NCBI GenBank assembly: GCA_013397455.1
Contig: VYZB01000219.1
Coordinates: 427,859-491,858, forward strand
Origin: Crotophaga sulcirostris
Taxonomy: Eukaryota; Chordata; Aves; Cuculiformes; Crotophagidae
Direction of reading: 5' to 3'
DNA length: 64,000 bases
Shown: positions 1-9,714 of the stretch, one piece after another
Layout: the number at the start of each line of letters is the position of its first letter
Numbering within the stretch: the first letter of the stretch is position 1
Notes under the pieces: model-generated
Told to the model about the DNA's origin: nothing
The model's database searches: none
What the model saw: the letters and a program-made list of their open reading frames with translations, nothing else
Translations under genes and position numbers: made by a program

Positions 1-123
1 ATACCTTGAATTTTGGAAGAGGAGGACAAGTGAGAGCTTATTTCAGGGGCCAGTTCTGACTCCAGAGAAACCAGTGGAGTTAGTGCATGAAAATAGCTTC
101 CAAGCGAGAGGAAGCCTCGGCTT

Positions 124-152
124 GGGGGGGAGCGGAGAGCGGGGGGGGGGGG
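124..152. repeat. G-rich tract
   Basis: A run of seven G, a short spacer, then a longer G run. On the LRRTM2 (-) strand it is C/T-rich. It could fold as a G-quadruplex on + only. Confidence 0.7.
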
Positions 153-214
153 AACAAAGAGAGGCTTCTTCCTTCCCTCCCTCTTCTCCTTAACCTCTCG
201 CTTGATATTTACTT

Positions 215-220
215 TTTATT
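215..220 (-). terminator. LRRTM2: Candidate LRRTM2 polyadenylation signal (AATAAA on - strand)
   Basis: This is the first AATAAA I find on the - strand after the LRRTM2 stop codon and would give a 3' UTR of about 0.95 kb. The sequence beyond it on this strand is C-rich rather than GU-rich, so it may not be the main site; the true end could lie outside the window. Confidence 0.25.
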
Positions 221-1177
221 AGGAAAAACTTGCATTAAGGTTATTTACACATGAAAAGGTGTTGAAACGCCATTTGTTCCTAGCGGTAAGTAATTAGCCT
301 GGATTCATGAAAAGCGACGAGTCAAACCAGAGAGATGATAAGAATTGAATGCACTTAATATTTAGAATGGGTCCCATCCTGCTGAACTTTCCTGAATAAG
401 CTGCACTGCCCGCTTCCTAAGCTCCTGGAGAGCCGTCCTGCTAATTTGTGACCCTCCTGCTAATTTGTGACCGTGTGAACTGCTCCTCTCTGCCTCTGTG
501 CGAACTCCAGCAAGGTCTGTTCAAGCAAGGCAAACTAGGAATACAGATGGAAAAACTGTATTTAAATAAATCCACCGGTCCCCAACGCACTTAAATCCCC
601 ACCAGGACCCTCTTGCCCTGTTCTTTTTTTCCCCTCCCCTTTTTTTTTTAGTGGAGTGGAATTATCAGAGGAGGAAAAAAAATCTTCCTCCACGGCTGCC
701 TTTAAAGTGAGTGGAGCCAGCTGGAGCGTTTGGGATCCTACAGCTGCAGTGGAACAAACGGAGCGTATGTCCCCCCGCAGCTCTCGGCACAGATAGATGG
801 CCAATATCCTTACCCTGTTTGCATTAGGAAAAGCAGAATATGGAGACTTGGGTATAAATGTTTACACACAGTCATATAATTACATAACATGGAACATTTT
901 ACGTAGTTTGAGGTGAGCATCTTTTCCGACTTTTCAACATTAGGAGTGCAAGTTGAACGCAATCATTGCTTCTGTAACACTGAAAATATTATGGATTCAT
1001 TTCTTAAAAAACTTAAAAATAAAAAATACTGCACCACTCCATAAACAATGTTTCCATTAAGTAGCTTGGAAAATTAGGCTTTATGTCAACATTTGTAAAA
1101 ATTAGAATCTGATGCAGGTCCTCTACCATTTTAAAATAGGTTACTTATCTGATTTAATCTGTGATGGCCTGTGGGTA
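221..1177 (-). other. LRRTM2: Probable LRRTM2 3' UTR
   Basis: Mostly AT-rich sequence without a recognisable gene or CR1 copy. It includes a 19-bp direct duplication at 436-473 (two copies differing only at the last base) and A/T-rich stretches around 900-1100. The assignment as 3' UTR follows from position alone. Confidence 0.45.
436..473. repeat. 19-bp tandem duplication
   Basis: Two adjacent copies of a 19-mer (tcctgctaatttgtgaccc, the second ending in g), inside the probable LRRTM2 3' UTR. Confidence 0.9.
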
Positions 1178-2724
1178 TTATACTTCACATTCTTTGTACG
1201 GCAGCTGCTGGCACTTGCACTGTCCGTAGCCGTTAATGATGATGAAGGGTCCTTCGTGGGTGGGTTCGTACTCGTTATAGGGTCCTTGGTCTGACATATT
1301 TGCCATGTGCAGCCGTGTTTGGGATCGGAGCTGCCTGTGGTTTTGAATCATTGAGCACTGCCTAATTCTTCTTAATGTGGGAGGGCAGCACTTCCTGGAG
1401 ATGAACACTATAAAAATGATAAAAAAGAAAGAAAACAGTAAAGCCATTGTTCCTGTAATTACCCTTTGAGTGAAGATGGCATTGTTTGGCTCGGGGAAAT
1501 GTTCTTCGGTGGTAACGACCATGCCTGCCGTAGTTGGAACCTCTTTGTCTCCCATATGGAAATGAGAAGAGCTTATTCTTTTCGTGTACTCGGTGGTTGG
1601 AACTGTGGACGTCGTAACCACGGGTGTAACAACAGTCGATAAATTCCAGCAAAGCTGAAAACCATACACTGCATCTAGAATATCCTCTCCTTGGGTGTGG
1701 TCAGGGCTGTGGCAGAGGATGGAGTGCTCCCACCGACCTTGGAAGCCACTCAACCATGTGGCCAAGGCGCAGATCTTTGGGCTGCATTCCCACAGATTGC
1801 CGGAGAGGCCCACGGTGGTGAGGGATGTCAGTGAAGTTAGGATCTTGGAATCCAGAGTGGTGAGCTTGTTGTTATCCATGAGGAGGGTTTTAAGGTTAGG
1901 CATAGTTTCAAAGACAGTGAGGTCGATGGCTTTGATTTCATTCCCAGTCAAATCGAGCTTTTCTAAGGTGCCCCAGGTCCACTCCATCCCACATGTCAAG
2001 TTGCTGATTTTGTTCCACTGCAAGAAGAGCGTGTGCAGGCTGCTCAGCCGGAGGAAGTGAGCAAAATTAATCTTTGTCAGCTGGTTGTGCTCTAGGTGAA
2101 GCTCCCTCAGCTTGATTAATCCTGCAAATCCATTGCGAGCCAAACTTCGCAAGCGGTTTGTGCTCAAATCCAAGAACTCCAGGCTACGACAGTCCCAGAA
2201 CAGGCGGACCGGGATGGTCCGCAGGGAGTTGGATCGCAAGTGCAATGTCTGTAGCTTGCGAAGGCCGTAGAAGAGCTCGGGGTGCAGAGAGGATAACTGA
2301 TTAAAAGAGAGGTCCAAATTCTGCAGGTTAAGCAGCTGGCTAAAAGTTGTGTTTGGCAAATGAAAGATTTTGTTGGAACTTAGGACTAATTCCTTAAGTT
2401 TATACAGTCCTTGAAATGAATCTTCTCTGACTGTTGCAATTTGATTATGATCTAAGTGAAGCCAAGTAAGTTGACTGAAGCTTGCAAATTGATCCCTTTC
2501 AAGTTCAGAAATAGAATTGTGCCTCAGTGACAAACCTAGCGAGCCCTTTTCAGTGGTGTTTGGCACTGAGTGAAACCCCTGAGAGTCACAGTAAAAGAGC
2601 AGCTTCTCACAGCGACATTTTGGTGGACAAGCCAAGCCCAAGGCAGGCAGCATTTTTAAAACCATACTCATTGCATATAGCGCTGCCAGCATACGAGCCC
2701 CTAATGGCCACTTGAAATGTAAGC
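1178..2724 (-). CDS. LRRTM2: LRRTM2 main coding exon (exon 2): leucine-rich repeat transmembrane neuronal protein 2
   Basis: Single-pass type I postsynaptic adhesion protein. LRRTM2 is known to bind presynaptic neurexins and to organise excitatory synapses and AMPA receptors. With the start exon at 3062-3065 the product is 516 residues, the human length. Visible parts are: a hydrophobic signal segment (about 13-33); an N-terminal cysteine cap starting CPPKCRC; about ten LRRs with the LxxLxLxxN pattern; a C-terminal cysteine cap (NLWECS...ILC...LCWN); a Thr-rich stalk; a transmembrane helix at about 423-443 followed by SRKCC; and a 73-residue tail ending in ECEV, the family's PDZ-type end. N-glycosylation sequons (NTT, NLT, NLS) are present. 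An internal ATG at 2692 is Met13; twelve earlier residues are coded upstream, and the acceptor ctgcag ends at 2725. The frame is intact. The gene lies antisense inside a CTNNA1 intron, the arrangement known in human. Recognition is from near-identity to LRRTM2 over its whole length, not LRRTM1, 3 or 4. Confidence 0.97.
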
Positions 2725-3061
2725 CTGCAGAATATAATTTAGGGAAACAACAAGATAGGATAGCCTTATCAGTACACTTGGAACAGCACGGTGGAAGATT
2801 TCACTGCAGATAACATTGCCATGCATTGCTGACACTCTAATTCTAAATGCAAGAAACAACTTACTACGAAACACAGAACATTTGCATATTACAGTTAGGC
2901 TGAGTCTTTAGCTCTATCACGGAGGATTACAGTGTCACAATTGGCAAACATTGTTTTTTCATAAGGTTCAGTGCAGAAAACTGTGCTCTAGCAGCTAACT
3001 GCTCCTTTAAAGCACAGCCGGGCATTCATTATACAAGGAATATAGAAACGCAGGAACTTAC
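2725..3061 (-). other. LRRTM2: LRRTM2 intron 1 (337 bp)
   Basis: GT-AG intron on the - strand. The donor gtaagt follows ATGG, and the acceptor is a pyrimidine-rich attctgcag. It is a phase-1 intron interrupting the Gly2 codon. I saw no repeat inside it. Confidence 0.88.
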
Positions 3062-3065
3062 CCAT
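3062..3065 (-). CDS. LRRTM2: LRRTM2 start exon (ATG G), split from the rest by a short intron
   Basis: Only four coding bases, ATG plus the first base of Gly2, sit in this exon, followed at once by a strong donor (gtaagt). Joining to 2724 gives M-G-L-H-F-K-W-P-L-G-A-R before Met13, which agrees with the known LRRTM2 N-terminus, where the first exon holds little more than the start codon. The context is a good Kozak site, with A at -3 and G at +4. The total coding length is 1551 bases, 516 codons plus stop. A gene finder would easily miss this exon and start at 2692. Confidence 0.9.
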
Positions 3066-3484
3066 TCTTTTGAGTACATTGGAGGTTGCATTCAGTCGTA
3101 GTTTCAGACTCAACGCGGTGAGTCTGTAGAAGGCTCTAATGCAAGATAGCCTTTGAATAATTTACTGGGCTTAGCGTCCTTTGATATTAGTGCAAAATTG
3201 AATCCACGAGGCTCTCTTGGAATATTCCGTTTGAAATCGCTGACTTGATCTCCTCTGACAGGTCTGCAGTTTTTAAATCAACGCTTAATACAAGTTTTCG
3301 TCCTCTGTGGCTGCTCAGCTGTTCAATTGAAGCTCACGTTTTCTTTTTCCGCAGCTGTGGCTTCCTTTAGTCCTAACTTGTTGATGGCAGATGGGTGGCT
3401 TATTGCTGGGAGAAGCTCCTGTAGTAGCATGAGTGCATTTACTGAAAAGCTTTTCAGGGAAGCGGTACAAGAATGGATTTGCTT
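3066..3484 (-). other. LRRTM2: Predicted LRRTM2 5' UTR with upstream ORFs
   Basis: If transcription starts about 30 bases downstream of the TATA-like box at 3509-3514, the leader is roughly 420 bases. It contains several upstream ATGs. One opens a 35-codon ORF at 3430-3323 that ends well before the main start. Two others, at 3091 and 3079, are in one frame; after splicing they run past the main ATG in a different frame and stop at TAG in exon 2 (17 and 13 codons). Both lie in weaker start contexts than the main ATG. The leader end is inferred from the promoter motif, not seen. Confidence 0.45.
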
Positions 3485-3508
3485 ATGCGCTGCGACCACA
3501 CAGGGCTG

Positions 3509-3535
3509 TATATAGGCTGACGTCACCTGGTGACG
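3509..3535 (-). promoter_or_regulatory. LRRTM2: Candidate LRRTM2 core promoter: TATA-like box, full CRE, E-box, CRE half-site
   Basis: Read on the - strand, a CRE half-site complement (3531-3535), an E-box (CACCTG on +, 3524-3529) and a perfect CRE palindrome TGACGTCA (3518-3525) precede a TATATA box (3509-3514). The box is about 445 bases upstream of the start codon. The order CRE, then TATA, then leader fits a CREB/ATF-responsive promoter for LRRTM2. Human LRRTM2/CTNNA1 is known to use a bidirectional promoter here, so + strand transcripts may start nearby as well. The motifs are seen; the function is inferred. Confidence 0.55.
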
Positions 3536-3880
3536 TTCCTTTTGTTTGGGTTTTCCAGAAGCTTTGCTGTTTTAAGGCATTGCAGTGCCTACTGTGATGG
3601 TGTTAAAGACCACTGGTGGGGGGGTTGGAAATCAGCGGGAGGAGTCCTTCATCCCCAGGACAGAAGGGATAGGAGCCACTTGCCCCAGCCCGCTCCCCCC
3701 TGCATCTGTGCTGGCTGCGTTCAGCTGGTGATGAAAGCAGCGCAGAGCTGTGGTTGGAAGTGCCTCAGTGCTGGCTGCTGCCTGTTTGCTGTTAAGTATC
3801 GCTGCGCTGAAGGAACTTTCAGATGCAAAGTATGCACAGTTTGAAAAGAGGATGCCGGTCAGCATCAGCTTTTTGCAGAG
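3536..3880 (+). other. CTNNA1: Possible alternative first exon of short CTNNA1 transcripts
   Basis: In human, transcription in the CTNNA1 direction from the LRRTM2 promoter region gives N-truncated alpha-catenin. Here a good donor (gcagag/gtgaga) sits at 3881 on the + strand, about 350 bases from the CRE/TATA cluster. Splicing from it to the exon at 13440 would leave Met371 (13488) as a plausible start. Only the donor motif is visible; start and use are inferred. Confidence 0.25.
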
Positions 3881-4679
3881 GTGAGAGGGATTCGGCAGCT
3901 TAAAGCTATACGGAACAACTGTGTGCACCTGTGGTCCCTGCCAAAGTGGTGAAAGGAGAGAGCAGTGTTTTAGGTGCAGGTGGGGTGTCAGAAAGTGCAG
4001 CACAGAGCCCGGGAGCAAAAGACAGGAGCGAGCCTTTCCAGCCACAAGAAAGTTCTGGAAAAAGCAAAGCTTCCGTTAGGGCACAGGAAAAATTTAATTG
4101 GAATCCAGTTTGACAGCATGCAGTTACGAAACTAGAAAATCTATTTTTCCCCCAAACGGTGGCTTTTGTACTCGCTTTTTTCTGGGGACTGGAGTGCAGG
4201 AGAACAAGTCGTGAGGTTGGCAGTTACCTTCGGGGCTCAGAGCGGTATGAAGGCTTCCTTGCGTTACATTCTGGTGTCCTAAGCACCTGTGAAAGGCAGG
4301 ACGAGCATCTCACTGCTGGTAGGTCCATAGCAGTTGTCCTGAGTGGTTTAGAGTTGCAGAGATTTGCATTTGCAGGAACAGTGACCCTGACGATCTGACT
4401 GTACCGGTACAGTCCAGCCGTCTCTGGCCAAGCATGTCCACACAGTGTGGAGGAGGCAAACCTGCTGCTATGGCTACTTCGTTTAGAATTTCATTGCCCT
4501 TTTATCTGGAGCAAACACCTCTTCAGAACAGCTGGAACTGAAAGGTGAATGAACAGACTTGATTTTAGTTTTTTTGGGGGGGTTTAGGATTTTGGAGTGG
4601 GCGTGCAGCATTGCCTGGGGAGCAGCTGCCCTGACCTGGCGCTGGTTGGAAGAGACAGGCTTGGAGCTTCTAGTGCCTT

Positions 4680-4861
4680 GATGAGGCCTTGGCCCAGGTT
4701 GCCCAGAGAAGTGGTGGCTGCCCCATCCCTGGAGGTGTTGAAGGCCAGGTTGGATGGGGCTTTGAGCCCCCTGATCCAGTGGGAAGTGTTCCTGCCCATG
4801 ACAGGGGATTGGAACTGGATGAGCTCTGAGGTGCCTTCCCATCCAAACCATTTTATGATTC
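4680..4861 (+). repeat. CR1 LINE 3'-end fragment
   Basis: Starts near the gaggccttggcccaggttgc segment of the CR1 3' end and stops at a degraded terminal 8-mer (ttttatgattc). 5'-truncated, about 180 bp. Confidence 0.88.
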
Positions 4862-5295
4862 CTGCTCCAAGCAAGATGGATACGCTATTTTATTTTCACC
4901 TTGAGATAGAAAGCAATAATGTAGTAAAAGGCATTAGAAAATGTTTGCTCTATAGCAGGGAGCTATCACTTCCAACCTGAAGATATGGGATGAGCTGAGA
5001 ATAACCAAACTTCCTCCATACTGATGAAGGAAGATGGTGAATTGTGTCAAAAGAAGATTTTAAATGAAAATGACCATTTAACATTGTTACTAAGCTTTGG
5101 TTCCTTAGAGGTACTTATTTAAACTAAGAAATGCTGGTGTCTGCCTACTTTTCCCTCTGCTGTCCCATGGCATAGCTGTAGTGCTGAGTGTGGTGCTCTC
5201 ATCCTGGGGTAGGTGGTCCTGTCCGGAGATATGGAAGGGAAGGGCTAAGGGGAAAGAAAAGGGATGGAGAAGGGCTGCATCCAAAGCAGTGGGAC

Positions 5296-5670
5296 CAGCC
5301 TGGAGAGGAGAAGGCTGTGGGGAGACCTTAGAGTAGCCTCCCAGTACTGAAAGGGGCTCCAGGAAGGCTAGGGAAGAGCTCTTGATCAGGGAGTGCAGGG
5401 ATAGGACAAAGGGGAACAGTTTTCAACTGGAAGAGGGGAGATTGAGATGAGATCTTAGGGAGAAATGTTTTGCTGTGAGAGTGGGGAGGACCTGACCCAG
5501 TTTGCCCAGAGCAGTGGTGGCTACCCTATCCCTGGAGGTGTTCAAAGCCAGGTTGGATGGGGCTTTGAGCCCCCTGATCCAATGGGAGGTGTCTCTGTCC
5601 ATGGCAGGAGGGGTGAAACTGGATGGGCTTTGAGGTACCTTCCAACCCAAACCATTCTGTGACTCTATGA
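5296..5670 (+). repeat. CR1 LINE 3'-end fragment
   Basis: Covers the end of CR1 ORF2 (cctggagaggagaaggctg onward) to the tail ccattctgtgactctatga. 5'-truncated; reading frame broken. Confidence 0.92.
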
Positions 5671-7247
5671 GAAGATGAACTCTTTAAAAACAAAGAAAAA
5701 AAACAAAAACCTTGAACCAATCCAAAAAAAGTCAAAGCAAAACAAATGCCCCACCCCAGCCTCTCAGGACAGCATCTCTCTCTGATGATAAAGTGAGTTA
5801 GGAAATGCTAGATAGATTTCTTAAATTTCTCTGCCATAGTAGATACTTTCACATTTGCTCTAGAATGAAATATATACACACAAAGGAAGTACACAAACCT
5901 ATTTAAGGTGTTTCTTCCGATCTCATGTTCTCTATATGAGAAGCACTGCAATCCAGCCTTTGCTGCCCGTTGCCAACCGCCTGGTGGATCCGCGGCACCA
6001 GATACCTGTGGTGGGCTTCCCCGAGCGGCTCAGTCCATGCAAAGTCCTGATCACTTCAGTTGGTTTGAATTTTAACCACATTTAAATACAATACCATTTC
6101 AAAATGACATTCCAAAGGGTGTAGTCAATAAAACAACACAGGCTGTAAGGTCAAACATTGCTCCTCTCCTGTGCTGCCTCTTTGTGCTGTTGCCAGGATC
6201 CTGAGTTTAGGTATCTTTTGGAACCGTCTTGCTTTTTTTGCCTCAGTATCTGTCGGTAGGTTCCTCCCACATTAAGATTATGTAATTTGGCACAGAGTTA
6301 AGAGTTAATGTTCAAACATGGTAAGTTGCTTCCTTTCTAACGCTCTCCATTCTTTGGCCCGTAACCAAACAAGGGCTATTTAGCACCTTGCCAGCGAGTT
6401 TCCTGTTTGGGAAACTGTTAACACGAACTTTATGGGCTCTTCTCCGAGGGAAGCATGTTTTTATGTGCAGTTGTCGTTAGATAACAACTACTACCAAAAG
6501 CGAGCGTCTGATCCTATTTAGTCTGGAACTCTGTGGGATATATAATATTTATGTTGTTCCTTGGGAGTTACCTGGGGTATCAAGGTGCAATGGGCTGGGA
6601 ATAAACCCCAGCTGCCCGCAAAACTCACGTGGTTGCTTTTCTCCTGAGACTGAAAGCTCCCTTGCATGCCCAGTGCAACCACGTACGGTGCCATCTGGGG
6701 ACTCCTGCCACAACGGGAGCTTCCAAGTGATGGCGTGGATCATCCCGAACAGCACAGAGAGGGTGGTGGCCTGTCTGCCTTGGGAATAACCTTGCTGGGA
6801 CCAGATAGCCCTCTTGGGGGCTTCTCCCTTAGCCCACAGCAGCAAGAGAACTGTGGAAAAATAGAATTGCACCCTGAGGCTGACATTGTCATTTAGTTAG
6901 GCTGACATCTTGTGGAAGCCCTCCTAGTGGATTAAGAGCAACAAATAAGCTAATTTTACTTGATATAGATGTGGGCTGCATGACTTTTCTGTGCTGTGGG
7001 CTGGGAGGACGGGCAGCCCTGGGGGTGCAGGCGAGGCTGGTGCACCCAGAAGTTGAAACCCTGCGCATGGCACCATGCAGACAGCCAGCTCACCCTTCTG
7101 CCTGAAGAAATGATTGAGTTAATTTTTGCTGCACTTTAGCACGTTGGGATCATGGGCGTATTTGCTGCTTTTTTGCTCTTGCCGTGTCAGTAAGGCTGTG
7201 AGGCAAGGAGGCACAGGCGTTTGGCTGTAGCATTGCTGTGCATGTAC

Positions 7248-8012
7248 AGAATCACAGAATCATTAAGGTTGGAAAAGACCTCCAAGCTCATCCAGTTCAA
7301 CCATCAGCCGAAGCCCACTGTGCTGGCTAAACCATGTCTCCAAGTGCAGAGTCTAAATCTTTTTTGAACCCCTCCATGGATGGAGACTCCACCACTGCCC
7401 TGGGCAACCTCTGCCACTGCCTTTGAACCCTTTCGGTGAACAAATTTTCCCTCATGTCCAGTCTAAACCTCCACTGACACAACTTGAGTCCATTTCCTCT
7501 CATCCCATCCCTTGTTACTTGGGAGAAGAGACCAGCACCCACCTCACCACAACCTCCTTTCCAGGAGCTGCAGAGAGCGATGAGGTCTCCCCTCAACCTC
7601 CTCTTCTCGAGAGTAAACAGCCTCAGGTCCCTCAGACTCTCCCACAACCCCTGTTCTCCAGACCCTTCCCCAGCTCCATTCCCGTCTCTGGACGTGCTCC
7701 AGCCCCTCAAGGTCCTTCTTGGAGTGAGGGGCCCAGAACGGAACCCAGGATTCGAGGTGCGACCTCAGCAGTGCGGCAAAATCCCTTCCCTGCTCCTGCT
7801 GGCCACACCATGGCTGATCCAAGTCAGGATGCTGTTGGCCTTCTTGGCCACCTGGGCCACTGCTGGCTCATGTTCAGCTGCTGTCAACCAACATCCCCAG
7901 GTCCTTCTCGACCAGGCAGCTTTCCAGCCACTCTTCCTCAAGCCTGCAATGCTGCACAGGGTTGTGGTGTCCCAAGAGCATGACCTGGCACTTGACCTTG
8001 TTGAACCTTGAT
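7248..8012 (-). repeat. CR1 LINE fragment with ORF2 C-terminal remnant
   Basis: Begins on the + strand with the reversed tail (agaatcacagaatcattaag). On the - strand it encodes relics of the CR1 ORF2 C-terminus, such as [21 protein letters not shown] and VEKDLGMLVD. It is interrupted by frameshifts and inactive. Its subfamily resembles the copy at 9040-9714 in the opposite direction. Confidence 0.92.
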
Positions 8013-9039
8013 GTGAGCCAGATGTGCCACCATGTGACTGAGAACCACCACTGCTCTGCTTGCTGCTCACCACGCAATTACCTAAAAAAGATGGCTTGCA
8101 GAGAAGTTTCTGCTTCAGATAACCTGGGAATTGTCTTCTGAGCTCTTTGTTCAACAGGCAGCATCGTGGTTAATGATGGTGATTTATTAAGTGAAAAATG
8201 AGTGTTTGGCATACCTTCCTCTGGGCTGGCAGTGGCAAAGGCAGCTGTATGACAGCTTCATGGGGAGGCAGGAGATCTAGCACTCAGATTCAGTTTGTTG
8301 CATGCTTCATTTTTTCCTTGACACCTCAGATAATTGCATGTGTACAAAGGATAACAGTCCATACCTCCCCATTACCATGATATTAGTGCTGCAAACAAAG
8401 TCCAGATAGAATAGCGCAGATTCAAGACCAAGAATAACCAGTGAAGTAGGACGTGCACGAATCCCAGCAGTGCTTTCATATCCGAGGTCTCATAGTTGAG
8501 AAATTAGGGCTACGCATTGGTTTGCTGCAGGAACGAGTCTTCCCTGGCGTGCCCGTAGCCAGAGCATGGGGCACTGCACGGCATCGCCTGGGATCCAGCA
8601 AGAACCTGGAGCAGAATGAAGATAGTTGGGTTCCCTCTCCCCCACAGTCCATGGTGCTGCGCTGCTTCCACCCTGATGTCCCTCCCCACTGCCAGTCTGC
8701 AGCCACAGTGGCCCCACGCTGCCCTCAGCGCAGACAGAGAGGGGAAGACCAGCTCCCGTGTTTGTTCCAGGGCAAAGAGTAACCAAAGTGTGCAACCACC
8801 ACCAGGAGCAGAGAGCTGCCAGCCAGGGAGGGGAAAGACATTACAGCACACGTGTCCTTTGCTCCCAGGAAGACAATGACACCAGACCCACAGTACCCCA
8901 CCGCCCTTGCCCAACAGACCTCTGTGCCTCGCCTACCTCGTTGGACACAGCTGCTGCTGATGCATCACCTTGGACATGTCTTCTCATGTGTCCGTTTCTT
9001 GGTGCTCACTGCTAATCCAGCTCCATGGTAGTGCACCCA

Positions 9040-9714
9040 AGTGACAGCACAGAAAAGGTCCTGGAGGTGCTGGTCGAGAGCTGAACATGAGCCAGCAGTG
9101 GCCAAGGTGGCCAAGAAAGTCAACAGCATCCTGGCTTGGATCAGCCATGGTGTGGCCAGCAGGAGCAGGGAAGGGATGGTCCCCCTGGACTCAGCACTGC
9201 TGAGGTCGCACCTCGAATCCTGGGTTCTGTTCTGGGCCCCTCACTCCAAGAAGGACCTTGAGGGGCTGGAGCACGTCCAGAGAAGGGAACGGAGCTGGGG
9301 AAGGGGCTGGAGAACAGGGGTTCTATGGGAGACTGAGGGACGTGGGGCTGTTTAGCCTGAAGAAGAGGAGGCTGAGGGCAAACCTCATCACTCTCTGCAG
9401 CTCCTGGAAGGGAGATTGTGGTGAGGTGGGTGCTGGGCTTTTCTCCCAAGTACCAAGTGATGGGACAAGAGGAAATGGCCTCAAGTTTCACCAGGGAAGG
9501 TTCAGATTAGACACTAGTAAAAATTTCTTCACTGACAGAGTTCTCAGGCAGTGGCAGAGGCTGCCCAGGGCAGTGGTGGAGTCCCCATCCCTGGAGGTGT
9601 TTAAAAGCCGGGTAGATGAGGTGCTCAGGGATCTGGTTTAGTAGTGGACAGATACGGTTGGACTTGATGATCTCAAAGGTCTTTTCCAACCAAACAGTTC
9701 TATGATTCTGTGAT
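9040..9714 (+). repeat. CR1 LINE fragment with ORF2 C-terminal remnant
   Basis: About 675 bp ending tctatgattctgtga. Relics read [34 protein letters not shown] and [11 protein letters not shown] in shifting frames. It forms an inverted pair with 7248-8012. Confidence 0.93.

Noticed and set aside
1362..2060. Open frames at 1362-1652 (-) and 1695-2060 (+) within LRRTM2
   Set aside because: They overlap the intact LRRTM2 frame and are shadows of it.
7327..8154. Several overlapping ORFs of 90-190 codons on both strands
   Set aside because: They fall in a CR1 copy; the - strand ones are relics of CR1 ORF2 and the + strand ones are antisense to it. None is a host gene.
9041..9641. ORFs of 100-127 codons
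   Set aside because: Fragments of the CR1 ORF2 C-terminus in broken frames.
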